Source of the DNA: Lentzea terrae
GTDB lineage: Bacteria; Actinomycetota; Actinomycetes; Mycobacteriales; Pseudonocardiaceae
DNA: 51,356 nucleotides
Reading direction: 5' to 3'
Assembly: GCF_003265345.1 (NCBI RefSeq)
Contig: NZ_QFWW01000016.1
Coordinates: forward strand, 1-51,356
Made by a program: the position numbers and the translations under genes. Below the pieces are notes generated by a model, which worked only from the letters and a program-made list of their open reading frames with translations, was not told where the DNA came from and ran no database searches. Numbering within the stretch: the stretch's first letter is position 1; every line of letters begins with the position of its first letter. This document shows positions 16,923 to 28,941 of the stretch, in pieces.

Positions 16923-18013
16923 TGGATCTCGATCTGGACGCCGCGACCCTGGAGTTCCAGGCCGAAGTGCGGTCGTGGCTGGCTGCTCACGTCCGGCCGC
17001 TGTCCTCAATGGACACCTCGGCTGGCTTCGAAGAACATCGCGCGTGGGAGCGGGAGCTCGCCGACGCTCGGTTGTCGGTGGTGTCGTGGCCTTCGTCGTT
17101 CGGCGGGCGCGATCTCGGCTTGCTGCAGTGGCTGATCTTCGAAGAGGAGTACCACGCTGCGGGCGCTCCCGGCCGTGTCTCGCAGAACGGCATCTTTCTC
17201 CTGGCACCGACGTTGTTCTCGCACGGGACTCCGGAGCAGCAGGCCCGGATCTTGCCGCCGATGGCCCGTGGCGACGAGGTGTGGGCGCAGGCCTGGTCGG
17301 AGCCCGAGGCCGGATCAGACCTGGCGTCGTTGCGCAGCACGGCGGCACGTGTGGACGGCGGCTGGCTGTTGCGCGGTCAGAAGACCTGGAGCTCACGGGC
17401 GGCGTTCGCGGACCGGGCGTTCGGCCTCTTCCGGACGTCTGCGGAGGGACGGCACCGCGGCCTGACCTATCTGATGTTCGACCTGCGCGCTGACGGTGTT
17501 TCCGTCCGGCCCATCGCCCAACTCGACGGCGAACCGGGCTTCGCCGAGATCTTCCTGGACGACGTGTTCGTGCCGGACCACGACGTGATCGGCGCCGTCG
17601 GCGACGGCTGGCGGGTGGCGATGAGCACGGCCGGCAACGAGCGCGGGCTCTCCCTGCGCAGTCCTGGCCGGTTCGTCGCGGCCGCCGGACGTCTGGTCGA
17701 GTTGTACCGCAAGAACCCGGATCCGGCCTTGCGCGACCGGGTCGTCGACGCGTGGATCGGGGCGCAGGCCTACCGGCTGCACACGTTCGGCGCCTTGGGG
17801 AACCCGCCTACCGGGCCGGCGGCCAGCGTCACGAAGGTGTTCTGGTCGGAGCTGGACGTGGCGTTGCACGAGACCGCGCTGGACCTGCTGGGCGAGGTTC
17901 CCGGTGGGTGGCTGGACGGCTGGCTCTTCTCGCTGGCGGGGCCGATCTACGCCGGTACCAACGAGATCCAGCGCAACGTGATCGCCGAACGGATCCTGGG
18001 GTTGCCGCGATGA
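16922..18013 (+). CDS. fadE31: FadE31 acyl-CoA dehydrogenase
   Basis: 363 residues, complete ACAD fold with WAQAWSEPEAGSDLASLRSTA and the C-terminal GPIYAGTNEIQRNVIAERILGLPR. It starts at ATG 16922, sharing one base with the upstream stop. In M. tuberculosis FadE31 pairs with FadE32 or FadE33 to form heterotetramers with half the usual number of active sites. Here fadE31, fadE32 and fadE33 are again adjacent and overlapping. It would act on a late ring-opened HIP intermediate. Confidence 0.85.
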   Translation: MDLDLDAATLEFQAEVRSWLAAHVRPLSSMDTSAGFEEHRAWERELADARLSVVSWPSSFGGRDLGLLQWLIFEEEYHAAGAPGRVSQNGIFLLAPTLFSHGTPEQQARILPPMARGDEVWAQAWSEPEAGSDLASLRSTAARVDGGWLLRGQKTWSSRAAFADRAFGLFRTSAEGRHRGLTYLMFDLRADGVSVRPIAQLDGEPGFAEIFLDDVFVPDHDVIGAVGDGWRVAMSTAGNERGLSLRSPGRFVAAAGRLVELYRKNPDPALRDRVVDAWIGAQAYRLHTFGALGNPPTGPAASVTKVFWSELDVALHETALDLLGEVPGGWLDGWLFSLAGPIYAGTNEIQRNVIAERILGLPR

Positions 18014-18813
18014 TGTTCACGCTGTCGCCGGAACAGACGGACTTCGCGTCGGTGCTGCACGGGTTTCTCGGGGCGGGGAAGACCGATCTGGCCTCGCTCG
18101 GGGTCGACGAGGTCACCGACCCGGTGGACCTGGTCGTGGTGTTCGAGGAACTGGGGCACCACGCGGTGGCCGGGCCGCTGATCGAGTCGCTGGCCGTCCT
18201 GCCTTTCCTGGGCGTTGGTCCTGGTTCCGTGGCATTCCCGCCCGATGTTCCGCATGCGGTGGAGGCGGACCGCTACTTCCTCGTCGAGGGCGACGCCCTT
18301 CATGAAGCCTCGCCCGCCGCCGAACTGTCCTCGGTGGACCCCGCCCGTCGCCTCGTCGAACTGACCGCAGGCGCGACCATCGCCATCGGAATCCCTTCCG
18401 CCCGCGCCTTCGACCTCGGCGTCCTCACCTGCTCGGCCCAACTCCTCGGGCTGGGCCGGGCAATGCTGGAGATGACCACCGCCCACGTCCAGGCCCGCAC
18501 CCAGTTCGGCAAGCCCATCGGCCAGTTCCAGGCGGTCAAACACCACCTGGCCAACGTCCTCATCGGACTGGAACTCGCCAGGCCACTGGTCTTCGGCGCC
18601 GCGGTGACCAGGACGACCCGCGACGTCTCCGCCGCCAAGGTCGCCACCTCCGACGCAGCCTGGCAGGCCGCCCGCACCGCCCTGCAGGTGCACGGCGCGA
18701 TCGGCTACACCGCCGAGCACCCGCTCAGCCGGTTCCTGCTGCAGACCCGAGCCCTGCGCACCGCGTGGGGCAGCCCGTCGATGCACCGAGCGCGCGTGCT
18801 GGAGGCGTTGTGA
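18010..18813 (+). CDS. fadE32: FadE32 acyl-CoA dehydrogenase (short partner subunit)
   Basis: 267 residues, well below the roughly 380 of a normal ACAD, as is typical of partner subunits in the alpha2beta2 steroid dehydrogenases. The N-terminal domain is reduced; the C-terminal domain is kept (RTQFGKPIGQFQAVKHHLANV, LQVHGAIGYTAEHPLSRF). The ATG overlaps the fadE31 stop (ATGATG). FadE32 is required in the last steps of C/D-ring degradation in mycobacteria. The FAD and active site would be formed with FadE31. Confidence 0.83.
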   Translation: MMFTLSPEQTDFASVLHGFLGAGKTDLASLGVDEVTDPVDLVVVFEELGHHAVAGPLIESLAVLPFLGVGPGSVAFPPDVPHAVEADRYFLVEGDALHEASPAAELSSVDPARRLVELTAGATIAIGIPSARAFDLGVLTCSAQLLGLGRAMLEMTTAHVQARTQFGKPIGQFQAVKHHLANVLIGLELARPLVFGAAVTRTTRDVSAAKVATSDAAWQAARTALQVHGAIGYTAEHPLSRFLLQTRALRTAWGSPSMHRARVLEAL

Positions 18814-19832
18814 CACCGGAACAGGAAGCACTCCGCGACGCCGTCCGCAGCCTGCTCGAGAAGCACTCCGACGTCCGCGCGGCCATCGAGACGCCGCACG
18901 GCTACGACAAGGACCTGTGGGCCCGGTTGTGCGACATCGGGGTGCTGCCGATCCCCGAGGAATACGGCGGGTCCGGCGCCGGCCTCGCGGAAACCTGCAT
19001 CGCACTGGAGGAACTCGGCCGCACCCTGACGCCGGCACCGTTGCTCTCGTCGACGATCGCCGCACAGGCTCTGGTGGCGACCGGCGACGAGGAGGCGTGC
19101 GGCCGACTGCTGCCGCGGATCGCGGACGGGGCGGTCGCCGCACTCGTCTGGCCCTGGGGCACCACCGAGATCACGGCAACCCCGGTCCTCGACCACCCCG
19201 AGATCACCACCGCCACCGCGGCACACGTCCTCGACGGCACCGCCCGCTACGTCCTGGACGGCGACGAAGCCGAAGTCCTGCTGGTGACGGACGGCGTCTC
19301 GGTGTTCGAAGCCGGCCAATCCGGCGTCACCCGCGAGCACACGCCGACGATGGATCCGACCCGCCGCCTCGCCACCATCCGCCTGAGCAATGCCGCCGCC
19401 ACGCGTCTCGGCCCGTGGAAACACCAGGTCCGTGACGTCGCCCTGGCCGCACTCAGCGCGGAACAGGTCGGCGCGGCGACCAAAGCCCTGGAGCTCACCG
19501 TCGACCACACCAAGACCAGGGTTCAGTTCGGCCGACCGCTGGCGTCGTTCCAGGCGTTGAAGCACCGCATGGCCGACCTGCACGTCCTGGTGGAGACCGC
19601 GCGGTCAGCCGCGCTGGCCGCCACCGACGAGGTGTCGGCGGCGGTCGCGAAGGTGTACTGCTCGGAGGCGTTCTTCAAGGTCGCGGCCGAGATGGTCCAG
19701 CTGCACGGCGGCATCGCGATCACCTGGGAACACGACGCGCACCTGTACTTCAAGCGCGCGCACGGCAGCGCCCAGTTGTTCGGCAGTCCTCAAGATCACA
19801 TCGGCCGCCTCTCCCGTTTCGCCCACCGGTAG
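18810..19832 (+). CDS. fadE33: FadE33 acyl-CoA dehydrogenase (partner subunit)
   Basis: 340 residues from a GTG overlapping the fadE32 stop (GTGA). The N-terminus reads IPEEYGGSGAGLAETCIALEELGR, and the C-terminal domain has RVQFGRPLASFQALKHRMADL and LHGGIAITWEHDAHLYFKRA. It is the third of three coupled dehydrogenase genes, as in mycobacteria. It may replace FadE32 as the partner of FadE31 to give a second substrate specificity. After its TAG, the same frame stays codon-like for about 25 codons (see findings). Confidence 0.83.
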   Translation: MTPEQEALRDAVRSLLEKHSDVRAAIETPHGYDKDLWARLCDIGVLPIPEEYGGSGAGLAETCIALEELGRTLTPAPLLSSTIAAQALVATGDEEACGRLLPRIADGAVAALVWPWGTTEITATPVLDHPEITTATAAHVLDGTARYVLDGDEAEVLLVTDGVSVFEAGQSGVTREHTPTMDPTRRLATIRLSNAAATRLGPWKHQVRDVALAALSAEQVGAATKALELTVDHTKTRVQFGRPLASFQALKHRMADLHVLVETARSAALAATDEVSAAVAKVYCSEAFFKVAAEMVQLHGGIAITWEHDAHLYFKRAHGSAQLFGSPQDHIGRLSRFAHR

Positions 19833-19909
19833 TCGTTCCGCTACCTGCGCTCCGGCGTCGTGGACGAACGAATCCTGGATCCGGACGGCGCGCGTGATTG
19901 GCTGGCCGA

Positions 19910-20083
19910 GTGAAGACCTGCGCGACGGTCACCGACCTGTGTGCGCGGCTCGCGGGCCGGTTGGAGGACGACACGCTGCGTTCGGTGCGCGAGGACTACT
20001 TCGGCGGCGAGCCCGCGCAGGCCGAGGCGACGCTGCTGCCGGCCGCCGCGGTGACGGTGGCGCCGCAGATCTGGAGCGTCTAA
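19910..20083 (+). CDS. Small unknown protein
   Basis: 57 residues from GTG 19910; a TTG at 19898 is the only other in-frame option because a TGA sits at 19895. Nearly every codon ends in G or C, the strongest sign that it is really translated. The sequence is acidic-helical in the middle (GRLEDDTLRSVREDYFGG) with an Ala/Val-rich end. I recognise no family. The start overlaps a preceding in-frame stop (GTGA), as if coupled to an upstream reading frame. Its end overlaps the convergent MerR gene by 4 nt. It could be a gene fragment. Confidence 0.5.
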   Translation: MKTCATVTDLCARLAGRLEDDTLRSVREDYFGGEPAQAEATLLPAAAVTVAPQIWSV

Positions 20084-20469
20084 CCGGTCAGTCGCTCCAG
20101 CAGGCGCCGGAACTTCGGGCACTCCATGTGGGACGGTGCCGGGCAGGACGCGGCGTGCCGCAGCCCGTCCCGCATGACGGTCAACCGGCGGATCGTCGCG
20201 TCCAGTTCGTCCGCCTTGGCCGTGAGCAGCGCACGATCCAGGCGCGGGCTGCCGTCCGGGGCGAACATCACCGCGATCTCGTCGAGGGTGAACCCGGCCG
20301 CGCGGCCGACGGAGATCAGCGCCAGCCGCTGGAAAACGGCCTGGTCGAACACCCGCGTGAGGCCGCGCCGCCCGACCGAGCCGATCAGGCCGCGCTCCTC
20401 GTAGTAGCGCAGGGTGGAGGCGGGCACGCCGGACCGCCGGACCACCTCGCCGATTCCGAGTTCACCCAT
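20080..20469 (-). CDS. MerR-family transcriptional regulator
   Basis: 129 residues. The N-terminal winged HTH is clear: IGEVVRRSGVPASTLRYYEERGLI, then a wing with GLTRVFD, followed by the dimer helix (about 75-110). Three C-terminal cysteines (SCPAPSHMECPKF) resemble MerR proteins that respond to redox or to metals, though many relatives keep them without a known ligand. It is divergent from the methyltransferase gene, with a MerR-type dyad between them, so it probably controls that gene and itself. Confidence 0.85.
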   Translation of the reverse strand: MGELGIGEVVRRSGVPASTLRYYEERGLIGSVGRRGLTRVFDQAVFQRLALISVGRAAGFTLDEIAVMFAPDGSPRLDRALLTAKADELDATIRRLTVMRDGLRHAASCPAPSHMECPKFRRLLERLTG

Positions 20470-20478
20470 CACACTTGA

Positions 20479-20496
20479 CCTCAAGCCGACTTGAAG
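20479..20496. promoter_or_regulatory. MerR/SoxR-type dyad
   Basis: CCTCAAGCCGACTTGAAG contains TCAAG and CTTGA separated by 4 bp, close to the SoxR-type pattern CCTCAAGnnnnCTTGAGG. It lies in the 42-bp space between the divergent MerR and methyltransferase starts. Confidence 0.7.
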
Positions 20497-20511
20497 TAGG
20501 ACGGTACGAGC

Positions 20512-21318
20512 ATGACACCAGAGGTCAACAGCGAACAGGCGGCACTGTGGAACGGCCCCGGTGGCCACGGCTGGGCCGCGGCACGGGACATGGTCGACGT
20601 GGTTCTCCAGCCGTACGAAGACCTGCTCGTCGCCGCGGCGAAGGAACGCCCGCGCACCGGCGTGCTCGACGTCGGGTGCGGGACCGGCGGCGTGATCAGG
20701 GCGATCGCGGCGGCGCTCGGTGACGTGCCGTGCGTCGGCGTCGACATCTCCGGCCCGCAGATCGCGGTGGCGCAGGAGACCGAGAACACGCGGTTCTTCC
20801 AGGCGGACGCGCAGGTGCACGCGTTCGAGCCGGAGTTCGACCTGATCGTCTCGCGGTTCGGGGTCATGTTCTTCGACGACCCGGTGGCGGCGTTCGGCAA
20901 CCTCAGGACGGCCGCGAAACCCGGTGGCGAGCTGCGCGCTGTCGTGTGGCGCAGCAAGGACGAAAACCCGTTCATGACGACCGCCGAACGTGCCGTCACG
21001 ACGCTGATCCCGGACCTGCCGGCGTTCGATCCCGACGGACCGGGACCGCATTCGCTCGCGGATCCCGACCGGGTGCGGCAGGTGCTCGGCGACAGCGGCT
21101 GGACCGCGATCGACCTCCGCGAGGTCGAACTGGACTGCACGATGCCCGAGGACGTGCTGCCGACGTACCTGACGATGCTCGGCCCGGTGGGGCGGGCCCT
21201 CCAGACCATGGCGGAGCAGGAGCGCGAAGAGATCCTGCGGACCGTGCTCCGGGAGTTCGACCCGTTCGTGCGGGACGGGGAAGTCCGCTTCCCGACGGCC
21301 TCGTGGGAGATCAGGGGT

Positions 21319-21333
<15 letters not shown>
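20512..21333 (+). CDS. Class I SAM-dependent methyltransferase
   Basis: 273 residues. Motif I is VLDVGCGTGGVIRAIAAAL (about 45-63); the acidic loop VGVDISGPQ and FDLIVSRFGVMFFDDPVAAFGNL give the SAM-binding core. The substrate domain is not diagnostic. It is divergent from the MerR regulator across a dyad, so expression probably answers to the MerR signal. The 3' end overlaps convergent hsaB by 15 bp. There is no evidence that it acts on steroids. Confidence 0.85.
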
Positions 21334-24734
<3,401 letters not shown>

Positions 24735-24738
<4 letters not shown>

Positions 24739-25745
24739 CGGACGTTCTCCCTGCTCAGCTCCAGTGCGATATCGATCAGCTGGTCCTCTTGCCCGCCGAC
24801 GAGCTTGCGCTCCCCCGCCCGGACGAGGATCTGCGCGCCCGACACGCCATAGCGGTTCGCCTGCGTGTACGCGTGTTTGAGGAAGCTCGAGTAGACGCCC
24901 GCGTAACCCATCATCAGCGCCATCCGGTCGAGCAGGCACTCCTCCGGCATGACGGGCCGGACGACGTCCTCGGCCGCGTCCACGATCTTGAAGAAGTCGA
25001 CGCCCGTCTCGAAACCGAGCTTGTCGCACACCCCGACGAACGCCTCCAACGGCGTGTTTCCCGCGCCCGCACCGAATCCGCGCACGCTGCCGTCGATCTG
25101 CTTCGCGCCGGCCCGTGCCGCGGCGACCGAGTTCGCGACGCTCAGCCCGAGGTTCTCGTGCCCGTGGAACCCGACCTGCGCGTCCTCACCCAGTTCGGCG
25201 ACCAGCGCTTCGACCCGATCCGAAACCTGTTCCAGCACAAGCGCTCCGGCCGAGTCGACCACGTACACGCACTGGCATCCGGCGTCGGCCATGATCCTTG
25301 CCTGCTTCGCCAACGCTTCCGGCGGTTGCGAGTGCGCCATCATCAGGAACCCGACGGTCTCCAGGCCCCGCTCGCGAGCCAATGCGAAGTGCTGCACGGA
25401 GACGTCGGCTTCGGTGCAGTGCGTGGCGATCCGGACGATCGACGCGCCGTTGTCCTGCGAAACAAGAATGTCGTCCTTGACGCCCACGCCCGGCAGCATC
25501 AGCACGGCGATCTTGGCCTGCTGGGCCGTCTCGACCGCGACCTTGATCAGCTCTTGTTCGGGCGTGTGGCTGAAGCCGTAGTTGAACGACGACCCGCCGA
25601 GCCCGTCGCCGTGCGTCACCTCGATCACCGGCACCCCGGCGCCGTCGAGTGCCGCGACGATCGACCGCACGTCCTCGACCGTGAACTGGTGCCGCTTGTG
25701 GTGCGAGCCGTCACGCAGTGACGTGTCGGTCAGCCGCAGCTGCAT
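24735..25745 (-). CDS. hsaF: HsaF, 4-hydroxy-2-oxoacid aldolase
   Basis: 336 residues. The N-terminal [18 protein letters not shown] holds the metal and catalytic residues of DmpG-type aldolases, and HGHENLGLS supplies further metal ligands; DSAGAL is also conserved. It cleaves 4-hydroxy-2-oxohexanoate to pyruvate and propanal, passed through a channel to HsaG. Its 5' end overlaps hsaG by 35 bp, consistent with the obligate aldolase-dehydrogenase complex. Confidence 0.93.
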
Positions 25746-26589
25746 TGGCGATCTCCTCCCCCACCTTGGTCGCGGCGGCCGTCATGATGTCGAGGTTCCC
25801 GGCGTACGTCGGCAGGAAGTCACCGGCACCCTCGATCTCCACGAAGATCGCCACTCGCCCGGCGTCGAACTGCGGTTCCCTCAACAACCGGAAACCCGGC
25901 ACGTACGAACGGATGGCGGTTTCCATCCTCGCGATCGAGTCCGTGATCAGGTCCGGATCGGCGTCCTCGGGGATCGCGCAGAAGATCGTGTCGCGCATGA
26001 TCATCGGCGGGTCCGCCGGGTTCAGCACGATGATCGCCTTGCCGCGCTCGGCTCCCCCGATCTCCTCGATGCCACGACTGGTCGTGCGGGTGAACTCGTC
26101 GATGTTGGCCCGCGTCCCGGGTCCCGCCGACACCGACGCCACACTCGCCACGATCTCCGCGTACGACACCGGCACCACCCGGGACACCGAATGCACCATC
26201 GGAATCGTGGCCTGGCCACCACACGTGATCAGGTTGATGTTGGGCGCGTCCTGGTGCGCGCCGAGGTTGACCGGCGGCACCACGTACGGCCCGACCGCCG
26301 CCGGCGTCAGGTCGATCGCCCGGATGCCCGCCTCCGCGTAGCGCGGCGCGTTGGCCCGGTGCACCGCCGCGGACGTCGCCTCGAACACGATGTCCGGCAG
26401 CTCGTCCTGACGCAGCAACCACTCCGCGCCGTCGACCGACACCTCCAGGCCCAGCGACGCCGCGCGTTTGAGGCCCTCGCTGGCCGGGTCGATGCCCACC
26501 ATCCAACGCGGTTCCAACGCCGGCGAGCGCAGGAGCTTGTAGAGCAGGTCGGTGCCGATGTTGCCGGAGCCGACGATGGCCGCCTTCAC
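25711..26589 (-). CDS. hsaG: HsaG, CoA-acylating aldehyde dehydrogenase
   Basis: 292 residues, DmpF type. The Rossmann motif is [14 protein letters not shown] at the N-terminus and the acylated Cys is near residue 123 ([12 protein letters not shown]). It oxidises propanal from HsaF to propionyl-CoA with NAD. The GTG start at 26589 follows AGGGGTG. hsaE ends 10 nt before. Confidence 0.93.
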   Translation of the reverse strand: MKAAIVGSGNIGTDLLYKLLRSPALEPRWMVGIDPASEGLKRAASLGLEVSVDGAEWLLRQDELPDIVFEATSAAVHRANAPRYAEAGIRAIDLTPAAVGPYVVPPVNLGAHQDAPNINLITCGGQATIPMVHSVSRVVPVSYAEIVASVASVSAGPGTRANIDEFTRTTSRGIEEIGGAERGKAIIVLNPADPPMIMRDTIFCAIPEDADPDLITDSIARMETAIRSYVPGFRLLREPQFDAGRVAIFVEIEGAGDFLPTYAGNLDIMTAAATKVGEEIANAAAADRHVTA

Positions 26590-26599
26590 ACAGTCACCC

Positions 26600-27370
26600 C
26601 TATTCGAATTTCAGGTCGACAGAACCAAGTCCGGCGAACTCGGCGTGGAACTCGTCGCCCGGCCGCGCGTCGATCGCCCGCGTGCACGAACCCGGCAGCA
26701 CGATGTCGCCGGCCAGCAGCCGGACGCCGAACGAGGCGACCTTCTCCGCGAGCCACGCCACCGCGATCGCCGGATCGCCCAGCACCGCGTCACCACGTCC
26801 TTCGGCAACCACTTCACCGTTGCGCCGCAAGGTGGCCGCGACCGCGCCGATGTCCAGATCGGACGGACGAACGCGCTCGGTGCCCAGCATGAACCCGGCC
26901 GACGACGCGTTGTCCGCGATCGTGTCCTGCAAGCCGATCTTCCAGTCGATGATCCGGCTGTCGATCAGCTCGATCGCCGGTGCGACGAACTCGGTGGCCG
27001 CCAGCACGTCCTCGACCGTGCAGCCCTCCCCAGGCAGGTCCTGGGCCAGCAGGAACGCGATCTCCACCTCGACCCGCGGGTACAGGTACGCCGAGGCGTC
27101 CGCCGTTCCGGCCAGTTGCATGTCGTCGAGCAGGTGGCCGTAGTCCGGTTCGTCGACGCCCATCATCTGCTGCATCGCCAACGACGACAGGCCGACCTTG
27201 TGGCCGATCACGTCGCGGTTGCGGTGCCGGACGTTGAGCAGCTGGATCTCGTACGCGTCCACCACGTCGATCTCCGGGTACAGCTCGACCAGCGGCTTGA
27301 TCGGCACGCGGTCCCGTTCCGCCACGCGCAGCAGCTCGGCGGCGGCCTCCCTCTTCTGGATCGTCAGCAC
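26600..27370 (-). CDS. hsaE: HsaE, 2-hydroxydienoate hydratase
   Basis: 256 residues, fumarylacetoacetate-hydrolase-like hydratase family: [23 protein letters not shown], the metal-site segment [12 protein letters not shown], and [14 protein letters not shown]. It hydrates 2-hydroxyhexa-2,4-dienoate for HsaF. The GTG at 27370 has a very strong AGGAGG 5 nt upstream. The first bases overlap the 3' end of the flavoprotein gene upstream, so it is coupled to it. Confidence 0.92.
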   Translation of the reverse strand: MLTIQKREAAAELLRVAERDRVPIKPLVELYPEIDVVDAYEIQLLNVRHRNRDVIGHKVGLSSLAMQQMMGVDEPDYGHLLDDMQLAGTADASAYLYPRVEVEIAFLLAQDLPGEGCTVEDVLAATEFVAPAIELIDSRIIDWKIGLQDTIADNASSAGFMLGTERVRPSDLDIGAVAATLRRNGEVVAEGRGDAVLGDPAIAVAWLAEKVASFGVRLLAGDIVLPGSCTRAIDARPGDEFHAEFAGLGSVDLKFE

Positions 27371-28824
27371 CTGGCCTCCTTCACGACGTGCATCCCCGCG
27401 CGGCGGCCGGAGAAGACGCAGTCGGCGAGCGCGAGCCCGCTGACGTAGGACTCCGAGCACACCCCGACGGCCGACCGGCCCGCCGCGTACAGGCCGGGAA
27501 CTCCGGGCACCTGCCCGGTTTCCTCGTCGACGACGAGTCCGCCGAGCGTCAGCATCGGGCAGGGGTAACCGAACCCGGCCCGCACCGACACGTTGATCAG
27601 CGAGTAGGGCGGCGTTCCGAACGGTTCAGGCGTGCCGATCCCTGCCTTGGCCGCCGCTTCCTCGATCGTCGGCGCGCTGACCAGCCCGCGGTTCAGGAAG
27701 TAGCGGACCTGCCACCGCTGGAACCGCGCTGTCTGGGTGCGGACTTGAGCACGTGCCACGCGCAGGATGTCGTCGTCGATCAGCAGCCACGCCTTGCCGT
27801 CGCGCCGCACGATCTCGCTGCCGATGGCCGCGCCGTACCTGGTCGGATCACCAAAGCTCTGACCAGCGGAATCCACGAGCACACCGCGTTGCAACGCGCT
27901 GGGCGGCGTGATGAACCGCCACACCGAGACCTTGTCCATCCGCGCGGTCTTGCCGCCGGCAGCGACCCCGAGCCTGATCCCGGCACCGTCGTCGCCAGGC
28001 GTGCCGAGCGCGAGGCCACCGCGATGCGCAGGAGCGTTCTCGTGCACCATCGGCCGGTTCGCGATGAACCCACCGGCCGAGATGACGACGCCTTGCCGCG
28101 CGGTGACCACCAGAGACCGCGCAAAACGCCGTTCCAGCCACGCCGCCAGCGCGAACAGCCTCCTGCCGAGCGGCGGGTAGTAGAGCCAGGGCTTGGCTCC
28201 CGCACTGGACAACATCCCGTGGAGGGCTCGCGGCAGGCCGGAGAGAGTCCGGCACCGGACGCCGGTGACCCGGCCGTCAGCAGTGATCAACTCGGTGGCG
28301 CGGCTCTGCGGCATGATCCGCACGCCTGCCCGCCGGGTCGCCTCGGCCAAGCGGGCGAAGAAGACCTTGCCGGACGTGCCTTTCGCCCTGGTCCGGTGCC
28401 CGCGCGGCGCAGGGTCCGGGTAGGCGTCCTCGCTGCCGGACTGGTACAGGTAGTAGTCGTCCGTCGGATATGAGGTCTTGAACGGGCAGACGCTCGCGGA
28501 GAACGGCACGCCCTGGTCCTCCAGCCAGGCCAGCATCTTGGCGCTGTCCTCGCAGAACCGGCGCAACGTCGCCGCGGACACCGCGTCCCCGACCTCGTGC
28601 TTCAGGTACTCGAACATCGCGTCGGGCGTGTCGGTCACCCCGGCCTCGACCTGCTGCCGCGTCCCACCGCCCGCGTAGACGACGCCGCCGGACAACGCCG
28701 TCGCGCCGCCACCCGCGAACCGGTCCAGGACCACCACGGACGCACCGGCCGCCGCAGCCTCGATGGCGGCGCACGCGCCGGCAGCACCGAAACCGATGAC
28801 GACCACGTCCGCGGAGACCTCCAC
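27364..28824 (-). CDS. FAD-dependent 3-ketosteroid delta4-(5alpha)-dehydrogenase-like protein
   Basis: 486 residues from GTG 28824 (GGGAGGG upstream). The FAD motif is VVVIGFGAAGACAAIEAA at the N-terminus. The C-terminal SYVSGLALADCVFSGRRAG keeps a Tyr-x-Ser pair (about 460 and 462) like the Tyr466/Ser468 pair I recall from Rhodococcus Kst4D, which introduces the delta4 double bond in 5alpha-3-ketosteroids. It lacks the HTYAGAGATLGPAM ending of true KstD. It heads the hsa operon behind a KstR-type box. A divergent KstD-family enzyme of other specificity remains possible. Confidence 0.75.
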   Translation of the reverse strand: MEVSADVVVIGFGAAGACAAIEAAAAGASVVVLDRFAGGGATALSGGVVYAGGGTRQQVEAGVTDTPDAMFEYLKHEVGDAVSAATLRRFCEDSAKMLAWLEDQGVPFSASVCPFKTSYPTDDYYLYQSGSEDAYPDPAPRGHRTRAKGTSGKVFFARLAEATRRAGVRIMPQSRATELITADGRVTGVRCRTLSGLPRALHGMLSSAGAKPWLYYPPLGRRLFALAAWLERRFARSLVVTARQGVVISAGGFIANRPMVHENAPAHRGGLALGTPGDDGAGIRLGVAAGGKTARMDKVSVWRFITPPSALQRGVLVDSAGQSFGDPTRYGAAIGSEIVRRDGKAWLLIDDDILRVARAQVRTQTARFQRWQVRYFLNRGLVSAPTIEEAAAKAGIGTPEPFGTPPYSLINVSVRAGFGYPCPMLTLGGLVVDEETGQVPGVPGLYAAGRSAVGVCSESYVSGLALADCVFSGRRAGMHVVKEARC

Positions 28825-28836
28825 GCTTAACCCTCC

Positions 28837-28850
28837 CGAAACGTGTTCTC
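28837..28850. promoter_or_regulatory. KstR-type operator (hsa operon side)
   Basis: CGAAACGTGTTCTC keeps the AACnnGTT core of the KstR box but misses both outer bases. It begins 12 nt before the GTG of the flavoprotein gene heading the hsa operon. It is the weakest of the six candidates. Confidence 0.6.
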
Positions 28851-28904
28851 GGTGAGTCGACTTGCCTGGAACTCCTACACCATAGCGCCAAACCCGCTCA
28901 GAAC

Positions 28905-28918
28905 TATAACCTGTTCTA
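28905..28918. promoter_or_regulatory. KstR-type operator (kstD side)
   Basis: TATAACCTGTTCTA matches TnnAACnnGTTnnA at all fixed bases and ends 23 nt upstream of the kstD ATG. Its start is 68 bp from that of the hsa-side box. Confidence 0.87.
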
Positions 28919-28941
28919 GTCTGAGTCACCGGGGAGGTGCG

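Noticed and set aside
27364..28824. Calling the leftward flavoprotein a second plain KstD
   Set aside because: The C-terminal Tyr-Ala-Gly-Ala-Gly motif of KstD is absent and replaced by a Tyr-x-Ser pattern closer to delta4-(5alpha)-dehydrogenase.
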